From contig NZ_MEIO01000003.1 of assembly GCF_002777745.1 (NCBI RefSeq), positions 1 to 41,913 of the forward strand: 41,913 nt of DNA, read 5' to 3'. Under the pieces are notes generated by a model. It had not been told where the DNA came from. It searched no databases and saw only the letters and a list, made by a program, of their open reading frames with translations. This stretch comes from Snodgrassella alvi. GTDB lineage: Bacteria > Pseudomonadota > Gammaproteobacteria > Burkholderiales > Neisseriaceae. The first letter of the stretch is position 1; each line of letters starts with the position of its first letter. Position numbers and translations under genes: made by a program. Positions 35,662-41,913 of the stretch are shown one piece after another.

Positions 35662-36309
35662 ATGCAAAACAAGTTCGGACGTGGTCTTTATTTAAGTGCC
35701 TGCGTACTGTTATCAGGCTATTCAAACTCTGTTTGGGCTGAAGATAAAACAACCACAACATCTGCGGCCAGCGAACCTGTACCAGTGGTGACTTGGTATG
35801 CGTGTCCACTGGCAAATAACCATGTCAGCTACACCACTAAACCTCTAGATGTTCAATGCCAAATTGCCAAACATCCACCTACAGAAAGTGATGATTTAAA
35901 AAAGCATTCATTGGAAAATCAGAATGCCCCGGGGTTAGAGCAATTACAACGTCTCTGGTATAGTGCTGAATTTGGCCGTGACGGCGATTTAATGAAAATA
36001 CCGGCAACACCTAAAATAGGTACCCTACTGCGCCAGCACACACCAAAGCCAGATACAGTTACTGCGATTAAAAATAAAAATAACGTAGCTACAATACCAG
36101 CAAAAATAATTGTTGTGCCCAAACTAACGCCAAAGCAGTTAGTACAACGTGATATTGCCAGTGAACAACGTGCGCTGATGGCAGCTCAGCAGCAGCTGCA
36201 TCAGGCACAAAAAAAGGGCATTGTTGCCCAAATTCAGCGCTGGCAGCAGAATGTTACCGATCGACAGGCCAATATTCGTGTATTGAAACAAGAGTTAAGC
36301 CGATATTAA
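35662..36309 (+). CDS. Uncharacterised periplasmic protein with C-terminal coiled coil
   Basis: 215 residues with a Sec signal peptide (about 1-26, cleavage after SVWA). The first mature segment, VVTWYACPLANNHVSYTT followed by a second Cys, resembles DUF4124-like repeats (YRCxNANGxVxYS...C) in which two cysteines could pair. A Pro/Lys/Ala-rich middle follows. The C-terminal 60 residues are Gln/Ala-rich heptad-like helix (RALMAAQQQLHQAQKKG to NIRVLKQELSRY), typical of the tail of DUF4124 proteins. I do not assign a function; an envelope role is likely. The 263 bases upstream are AT-rich and gene-free. It is convergent with dtd. Confidence 0.78.
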   Translation: MQNKFGRGLYLSACVLLSGYSNSVWAEDKTTTTSAASEPVPVVTWYACPLANNHVSYTTKPLDVQCQIAKHPPTESDDLKKHSLENQNAPGLEQLQRLWYSAEFGRDGDLMKIPATPKIGTLLRQHTPKPDTVTAIKNKNNVATIPAKIIVVPKLTPKQLVQRDIASEQRALMAAQQQLHQAQKKGIVAQIQRWQQNVTDRQANIRVLKQELSRY

Positions 36310-36347
36310 AATTAGCCAATATCCATATTTTAAACCATAGACAACAA

Positions 36348-36782
36348 TCAAACTTGTAGCCAAAACGTTACCGGTCCATCATTAACCAGAGAAACCTGCA
36401 TGTCTGCTGCAAAAATTCCAGTTTTAGTAATAAGCTGTTTTTGGCATAACTCAACAAAATAATTGTATAAATGATTGGCTTCAGATGGCGTTGCACCTTT
36501 AGTAAAACTTGGTCTCGTACCTTTCTTTGTATCAGCAGCAAGAGTAAATTGTGAGACAACCAATAATTGGCCATTCACCTGCTGAACATTCAAATTCATC
36601 TTACCATCCTGATCACAAAAAACCCGATAACCTAGTACTTTGTCACAAAGACGTTCAGCTTTTTGCAGATCATCACCCCGTTCTATCCCTAACAGAACCA
36701 GCAATCCTTGCTCTATCTGGCCGACAGTTTCACCATTTACACAAACACTGGCCTGTTTAACGCGTTGTATTAATGCAATCAT
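36348..36782 (-). CDS. dtd: D-aminoacyl-tRNA deacylase
   Basis: Homodimeric chiral-proofreading enzyme that hydrolyses D-aminoacyl-tRNA (and glycine mischarged on tRNA-Ala). The 144 residues match E. coli Dtd in length. Hallmarks: [18 protein letters not shown] at the N-terminus, the [17 protein letters not shown] active-site segment, and the C-terminal [11 protein letters not shown] containing the Gly-Pro motif that enforces chirality. Convergent with the periplasmic protein gene and separated from oxyR by a terminator. Confidence 0.96.
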   Translation of the reverse strand: MIALIQRVKQASVCVNGETVGQIEQGLLVLLGIERGDDLQKAERLCDKVLGYRVFCDQDGKMNLNVQQVNGQLLVVSQFTLAADTKKGTRPSFTKGATPSEANHLYNYFVELCQKQLITKTGIFAADMQVSLVNDGPVTFWLQV

Positions 36783-36908
36783 AAATATCCTATTTAAAAC
36801 ACGTTTAGTTTTTCACCTTAGAAGATTATTCTATCAGTACAGATTAAAAAAGCACCATACAGGCAGACAACCAAAATTGATCATCTGAAGAAAACAAAAA
36901 TCCTATAT

Positions 36909-36946
36909 AAGAAAAAACGCCTGCTTAAACACAGGCGTTTTTTCTT
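36909..36946 (-). terminator. Rho-independent terminator after oxyR
   Basis: Fifteen-base arms AAGAAAAAACGCCTG and CAGGCGTTTTTTCTT are perfectly complementary around an 8-base loop, 14 bases beyond the oxyR stop codon. It closes the minC-minD-minE-oxyR unit. Confidence 0.92.
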
Positions 36947-36959
36947 ATATCAATAAAGC

Positions 36960-37886
36960 TTAATCAATATCATGAATAAACTGTACTCCAGTTAACTGCG
37001 AAGACAAAATAGCAGATTTAATCATACGTAGGGCTTTGGGGCGGACAAAATTGCGACGTGAGGCCAATACCACACGCCGTTCTGGCGTCGGATTAGTAAA
37101 AGGAATAATACTGAACAACAAATGGTCATTTTCCGTTAATGCCGTAGCAGGCATTACACTAATGCCCAAACCACTAGCAACCATATGCCGGATTGTATTA
37201 ATAGAACTTCCTTGAATATTATTCGATAAACCCAGAATCTTCTGACGCGCGGCCAATTCCTGACAATTATCTAATATATTATCCCGCATACAGTTACCCT
37301 CTGTAAGCAATAATACACGCTCTTCGCCCAGCTGTTTTGGCGTAACTTCGTCTAATTCCTCAAAAATATGACCTTTTGGAACAATAACGAAAAAAGGTTC
37401 ATCATAGAGCGGAATGGTTTCCAGTCCCGTTTCATGAAATGGTTCAGCAACCACAATTGCGTCCAGAGCACCACGCTTGAGTGAGTCCGTTAGTACGTCA
37501 GTGTAGTTTTCATCCAGTTGTAACGGCATTTCAGGTGCTAGTTGCCGCAGTGACAAAATCAGTTTCGGTAATAAATAAGGTGCAATTGTAAAAATTAGAC
37601 CAAGCTTAAATATCCCTTCCAGCTCACTTTGTTCCTGATTTGCCATCAGCTTGATACGATCTGCCTCCTCAAGCACCCGGCGTGCTTGTAGCACAATTCG
37701 CTGGCCAGCATCAGTTGTCATGACTTCATTACTGCTGCGATCAAATAATGTCAGCCCTAACTCTTCTTCCAGCTTCTTAATTGCAATAGATAAAGTAGGC
37801 TGGCTCACAAAACATCGCTGGGCAGCACGTCCAAAATGTTTTTCCTGAGCTACAGCCACAATATAGCGCAATTCAGTCAGCGTCAT
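36960..37886 (-). CDS. oxyR: LysR-family peroxide sensor OxyR
   Basis: Redox-sensing transcription factor that senses H2O2 through a disulfide and controls catalase and other peroxide defences. 308 residues. The N-terminal helix-turn-helix has [20 protein letters not shown] (about 18-36), then a LysR effector domain. Cysteines C199 and C208 ([12 protein letters not shown]) are at exactly the E. coli OxyR positions. The gene overlaps the end of minE by 4 bases (ATGA), so it is translationally coupled to the min operon, an order also known in Neisseria. Confidence 0.96.
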   Translation of the reverse strand: MTLTELRYIVAVAQEKHFGRAAQRCFVSQPTLSIAIKKLEEELGLTLFDRSSNEVMTTDAGQRIVLQARRVLEEADRIKLMANQEQSELEGIFKLGLIFTIAPYLLPKLILSLRQLAPEMPLQLDENYTDVLTDSLKRGALDAIVVAEPFHETGLETIPLYDEPFFVIVPKGHIFEELDEVTPKQLGEERVLLLTEGNCMRDNILDNCQELAARQKILGLSNNIQGSSINTIRHMVASGLGISVMPATALTENDHLLFSIIPFTNPTPERRVVLASRRNFVRPKALRMIKSAILSSQLTGVQFIHDID

Positions 37887-38152
37887 TCACTGGCCTTTTT
37901 CTTTCCTGTTTCCGGTAAAGTAATATTCAATGCCAATACATCCATGCCATCTTTTTTTTCTTGGGCAATATGAATATCGTCTAAAGAAACATGAACATAT
38001 TTTGATAATACTTCCAATAGCTCTTTTTGCAACGTAGGCAAATAATCCGGTGTTTGCGTAGCACGCTCCTGCGCAATAATAATTTGCAAACGATCTCGTG
38101 CCATCTGAGCGGATTGTTGCTTTTTGCCAAAAAGAAAATCCATTATAGACAT
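37883..38152 (-). CDS. minE: Cell-division topological factor MinE
   Basis: Drives pole-to-pole oscillation of MinCD by stimulating the MinD ATPase. The 89 residues have an N-terminal membrane-targeting/anti-MinCD segment ([10 protein letters not shown], then [13 protein letters not shown]) and a C-terminal topological-specificity beta domain ([30 protein letters not shown]). It begins 3 bases after minD and overlaps oxyR by 4 bases. Confidence 0.96.
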   Translation of the reverse strand: MSIMDFLFGKKQQSAQMARDRLQIIIAQERATQTPDYLPTLQKELLEVLSKYVHVSLDDIHIAQEKKDGMDVLALNITLPETGKKKASE

Positions 38153-38155
38153 GGT

Positions 38156-38971
38156 TTAACCTCCAAACAGACGCTTGAAAAAGCCTTTTTTCTCAGCATC
38201 CAGAAAGCGGATTGGACGGTCTTTGCCCAATAGGCGCGCCACCACATCTTTATACGCCTCAGCGGCTACAGAATTTTCCTGCAAAATAACAGGCGTACCC
38301 GAATTGGAAGCCTGCAACACATTTTGCGATTCAGGAATTACCCCAATCAAAGGAATACGCAAAATATCCTGAATATCCTGAACAGACAACATTTCACCTT
38401 TTTCAACTCGTTCAGGCGAATAGCGTGTAATCAGCAAATGCTCTTTTACTGGAGCACTATTAGTTTCAGCACGGCGGGATTTACTGGATAAAATGCCCAG
38501 AATACGGTCAGAGTCACGTACACTGGAAATTTCTGGGTTAGTGGTTACAATTGCCTCATCAGCAAAGTACAAAGCCATCAATGCGCCCTGCTCAATACCC
38601 GCTGGTGAATCGCAGACCACATATTCAAAGCCCATCTTGTCAGTCAGGGCTTTTAAAACCTTTTCCACCCCATCTCGGGTAAGCGCATCCTTATCACGGG
38701 TTTGAGAGGCAGGTAAAACATAAAGATTATCGCAGTGCTTATCCTTGATTAACGCCTGATTAAGAGAAGCTTCATCCTGAATAACATTAATCAGGTCATA
38801 AACTACACGGCGTTCACAACCCATAATCAAATCCAGATTACGCAGGCCCACATCAAAATCAATTACCGCAGTTTTATGGCCGGCTAAAGCCAGACCTGTT
38901 GAAATGCTGGCACTGGTCGTGGTTTTACCAACACCACCTTTACCTGACGTCACCACAATAATCTTTGCCAC
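38156..38971 (-). CDS. minD: Septum-site-determining ATPase MinD
   Basis: ParA/MinD-type ATPase that binds the inner membrane when ATP-bound and recruits MinC. 271 residues. Deviant Walker A GKGGVGKT at residues 10-17, switch I region AVIDFDVGLRNLDLIMG, Walker B-like YVVCDSPAGIEQGA, and a C-terminal amphipathic membrane-targeting helix (FLDAEKKGFFKRLFGG). It lies in the middle of minC-minD-minE; the gap to minC is 82 bases, long enough for an extra promoter, and the gap to minE is 3 bases. Confidence 0.97.
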   Translation of the reverse strand: MAKIIVVTSGKGGVGKTTTSASISTGLALAGHKTAVIDFDVGLRNLDLIMGCERRVVYDLINVIQDEASLNQALIKDKHCDNLYVLPASQTRDKDALTRDGVEKVLKALTDKMGFEYVVCDSPAGIEQGALMALYFADEAIVTTNPEISSVRDSDRILGILSSKSRRAETNSAPVKEHLLITRYSPERVEKGEMLSVQDIQDILRIPLIGVIPESQNVLQASNSGTPVILQENSVAAEAYKDVVARLLGKDRPIRFLDAEKKGFFKRLFGG

Positions 38972-39053
38972 AATTAAATTCCTTTTGTTATATAAATGAA
39001 TCCATTAATTCATTCACAAATTAGCAACACATAAAATCATGTGTTTGAATAAA

Positions 39054-39797
39054 TTAATGTGCCTGAATCGCACTCAGTACCAGCCGGTCATTTTGCAGGA
39101 AAACCTGCACAGGTTGATGATCTAAATGTGCTGGTAACTGCTGATCAAATATACGATAAATACCTGCCACAGATACCAGCTCAGCTTGCATAGACTGAGC
39201 AAAAATACGAGCATCCTTATTCCCAGCAGCACCAGCTAAAGCACGCCCACGCAAAGGGCCGTAAATATGAATATTGCCATCAGCAATGATTTCTGCGCCT
39301 TCGCTAACCAGTCCCAGAACAATCAAATCAGATTTTTCCGCATAAACCTGCTGCCCGGTACGGATCGTACGATCAATAACCAGTGTAGGCTGGGCATTTT
39401 CGGTCACTGATGAAACAATTTTTTCTTTAGTAACATTTTCCGATGGTGGGGAAAGCACTTCGGCCACAGCCTTAACCCGTGAATTCGCCTGCTCTTCCGG
39501 CAAAATACTAAAAGCTATATTTTGTTGTTTAGCCAAATTGGCCCAAGCTACATCAGAATGACGAATGGCTATAATGCGTAAATGATGTCGTGCAAACAGC
39601 GCAATTAACTTTCCCAAATCCACTGTTGCTGGATTGGCAAGATTTTGCATATCCAGAGTAAAAGGCATATTACGTAAGTTTCCAAAACGTTCAGCCCGTT
39701 GCTTTAGTTCATGGTTAATCAAAGTCAGGTCATCAGACAGTAACTGTACTGATAGTGTATCCAGACGCGCGGATTTCACATTAAAAGCAGCTTTCAT
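39054..39797 (-). CDS. minC: Septum-site inhibitor MinC
   Basis: FtsZ-assembly inhibitor that blocks division near the poles. 247 residues, slightly longer than E. coli MinC (231). The N-terminal FtsZ-binding domain (residues 1-110) includes [20 protein letters not shown] linker follows, then the C-terminal beta-helix domain that binds MinD, with [37 protein letters not shown] and [19 protein letters not shown]. It is the first gene of the min-oxyR operon and divergent from the DUF2520 gene. Confidence 0.96.
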   Translation of the reverse strand: MKAAFNVKSARLDTLSVQLLSDDLTLINHELKQRAERFGNLRNMPFTLDMQNLANPATVDLGKLIALFARHHLRIIAIRHSDVAWANLAKQQNIAFSILPEEQANSRVKAVAEVLSPPSENVTKEKIVSSVTENAQPTLVIDRTIRTGQQVYAEKSDLIVLGLVSEGAEIIADGNIHIYGPLRGRALAGAAGNKDARIFAQSMQAELVSVAGIYRIFDQQLPAHLDHQPVQVFLQNDRLVLSAIQAH

Positions 39798-39931
39798 TAA
39801 CGTGTTTGCCCAAATAAATTATGATTAGAATATAGAATAAGTACCGAAGTGTACCGTTTTGATTAAGCGGCTTCAATTACAACCCATAGCCTTAGACAAA
39901 ATAATCATCCTTTAGCCAAGAAAAATTGATA

Positions 39932-40831
39932 ATGACTGACATTTTTACCATACACACTCAAACGAAAAAGTCATCTATACCACGCATTAATATTATCGGT
40001 ACCGGTAAAGTTGCCTCAACATTGGCCGTCATCTGGCATCAAAGCAAGCAAGTAAGTATACAGGCGGCATGGAACCGCAGTTTTACAGCCGCACAGCATC
40101 TTAAAAACTATATACCGCATATTCAGCTTCATAAACAGCTACACACCTTACCACCAGCTGATATCTTAGCCATAGGCGTCAGTGATCAGGCCATTGAAAC
40201 AATCAGCAAACAAATTAATCAGGCAGATTGGATAACCGCCGATACATTAATATTACATTTTAGCGGAGCATTAAGCAGTAAAGTGTTAGTAACAAACAAG
40301 CAGAAAGCATTAACAGGATCGCTGCATCCAGTATTTGCTTTTGCCAAAATTGAAACAGCAATTAACACATTAGCCGGCCATCTATGCGCGATAGAAGGAG
40401 ATAGCGCAGCATTACCTTTATTGCAACAGCTGGCACAAATAGCAAAATTGAACAGTTTTAATATTGATGCTTGTCAAAAAAATCGCTATCACGCCGCACT
40501 TACTATCAGTGCCAACTTCTTAGTTACATTAAATGCTTATGCTCGAAATATATTGACATCTTTATCTTTGCCACAAAATTTAGCAGAAGATCTAGTAAAC
40601 CAGCTAATGCAGCAAAATCTGGATCAGCTAAAAATTATGTCTCCAGCAGAGGCATTAACCGGCCCGATAAAACGAGGTGATAGCAACACAATCGCCCATC
40701 ACTGGCAGGCTCTAAAACCTTCAGAACAAATAATTTATAAAGCACTGGCAGAGCAAACTTTAAACTTAAGCACATTAAGTGAAGATAAATACCAGCAGAT
40801 ACTGCAAATCCTTTCTTTAAAAGGAGACTAG
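39932..40831 (+). CDS. Rossmann-fold / DUF2520 domain protein
   Basis: Oxidoreductase-like protein of 299 residues related to ketopantoate/pyrroline-carboxylate reductase folds. The nucleotide-binding motif NIIGTGKVASTLA is near residue 21. DILAIGVSDQAIETI and LHFSGALSSKVL follow, then the DUF2520 hallmark GSLHPVFAFA. The C-terminal helical domain contains NRYHAALTISANFLVTL and EALTGPIKRGDSNTIAHH. I chose the ATG at 39932 because the upstream TTG at 39926 adds only two residues. The substrate of this family is not established. It is divergent from minC and is the last protein gene before the second rRNA operon; no terminator is evident. Confidence 0.86.
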   Translation: MTDIFTIHTQTKKSSIPRINIIGTGKVASTLAVIWHQSKQVSIQAAWNRSFTAAQHLKNYIPHIQLHKQLHTLPPADILAIGVSDQAIETISKQINQADWITADTLILHFSGALSSKVLVTNKQKALTGSLHPVFAFAKIETAINTLAGHLCAIEGDSAALPLLQQLAQIAKLNSFNIDACQKNRYHAALTISANFLVTLNAYARNILTSLSLPQNLAEDLVNQLMQQNLDQLKIMSPAEALTGPIKRGDSNTIAHHWQALKPSEQIIYKALAEQTLNLSTLSEDKYQQILQILSLKGD

Positions 40832-40960
40832 AACCATCAAATTGAGCGATATATCTAAGAGACTGATTAAAACAAAACAACCCAAGGCTAAATGCATTAA
40901 AATAAAATTATTTAAAAACATTTGGTTGTTAGAATTTCCAAAAATAATCGGAAGAAGTTG

Positions 40961-40989
40961 TTGACAGTGGTACTTCGGGGGCGTATAGT
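40961..40989 (+). promoter_or_regulatory. rRNA operon promoter P1
   Basis: Consensus -35 TTGACA (40961-40966), 17-base spacer, -10 TATAGT (40984-40989), followed by a GC-rich discriminator (TCGCC) typical of stringently controlled rrn promoters. The 60 bases upstream are A/T-tract-rich (an UP-element-like region). The start would be near 40996, about 215 bases before 16S. Confidence 0.88.
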
Positions 40990-41060
40990 TCGCCTTCTTC
41001 GCTGATGACGCGACACGAAACGAACTAAACAGTTTAAAGTAGAACGCAGTCGAAAGCAAC

Positions 41061-41071
41061 GCTCTTTAACA
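41061..41071 (+). promoter_or_regulatory. rrn leader boxA antitermination site
   Basis: GCTCTTTAACA is the canonical boxA sequence bound by NusB-S10 for rRNA antitermination, located in the leader between P1 and 16S. Confidence 0.85.
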
Positions 41072-41210
41072 GAACAGATTACCGATAAGTGTGAGTGCGG
41101 ATAAGCCTCACACTGATTCAGAGAGACGAGATAAAAACATATCTTGTCAATAACTTTGAAGCAGACCAGTGATACTAAAGGGAACTTTGGTATTGCAACA
41201 AGCTAAGATT

Positions 41211-41913
<703 letters not shown>

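Overview
The window is a chromosomal segment of a Neisseriaceae beta-proteobacterium of moderate-to-low G+C, most like Snodgrassella or a close relative. This rests on the 16S rRNA start at the right edge, the minC-minD-minE-oxyR order, metK divergent from a lipid A acyltransferase gene, and the near absence of the 12-base Neisseria uptake sequence. It begins in the 3' part of one rRNA operon (23S end, 5S, terminator) and ends in the 5' part of a second one (promoter, boxA, 16S start). Both run on the + strand, so about 40 kb of single-copy DNA lies between two direct rRNA repeats.

Left part (1.2-9.6 kb): trmL (tRNA wobble 2'-O-methylation) abuts a decayed IS3-family element. Next come a three-gene phospholipid operon on the minus strand (YnbA-type CDP-alcohol phosphotransferase, YnbB-type cytidylyltransferase, PlsC-like acyltransferase), a solitary MetQ-type methionine-binding lipoprotein, the Fe-S helicase DinG, and rplM-rpsI behind a consensus sigma-70 promoter.

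9.7-12.1 kb is a small AT-rich accessory island. It holds a two-gene toxin-antitoxin-like module (Xre/M78 ImmA-IrrE-type protein plus a DUF4411 PIN protein) and about 650 bases without genes.

12.1-25.8 kb: an LpxL/HtrB-type acyltransferase and metK are divergent. A complete EmrR-EmrC-EmrA-EmrB multidrug efflux operon follows, with a perfect palindrome in front of its MarR-type regulator, then a second LpxL-type acyltransferase. A minus-strand operon encodes an AraJ-like MFS exporter, a 68-residue unknown protein, a uracil-DNA-glycosylase-superfamily protein and an NAD(P)-binding protein. A YnfA (UPF0060) pseudogene, acetolactate decarboxylase and a small lipoprotein complete this part.

25.8-36.8 kb: tex, L-lactate dehydrogenase (lldD), a 55-residue membrane microprotein, dnaK with a recognisable sigma-32 promoter, a DASS-family dicarboxylate/citrate carrier, a Mn2+ (yybP-ykoY) riboswitch upstream of a GDT1/UPF0016 Mn exporter, tag, a periplasmic unknown and dtd.

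36.9-40.8 kb: the division-site operon minC-minD-minE with oxyR translationally coupled to its end, and a divergent DUF2520 Rossmann protein. The second rrn promoter and 16S start follow.

No CRISPR array, tRNA gene, prophage or large unknown gene cluster was seen. The least ordinary items are the Xre-M78/DUF4411 module, the regulatory DNA and RNA elements (emrR palindrome, Mn riboswitch with competing hairpins, DUS-like palindrome at dnaK, palindrome over the rplM -35), and several remnants and small proteins. All calls come from reading the sequence and from family knowledge; no database search was run.
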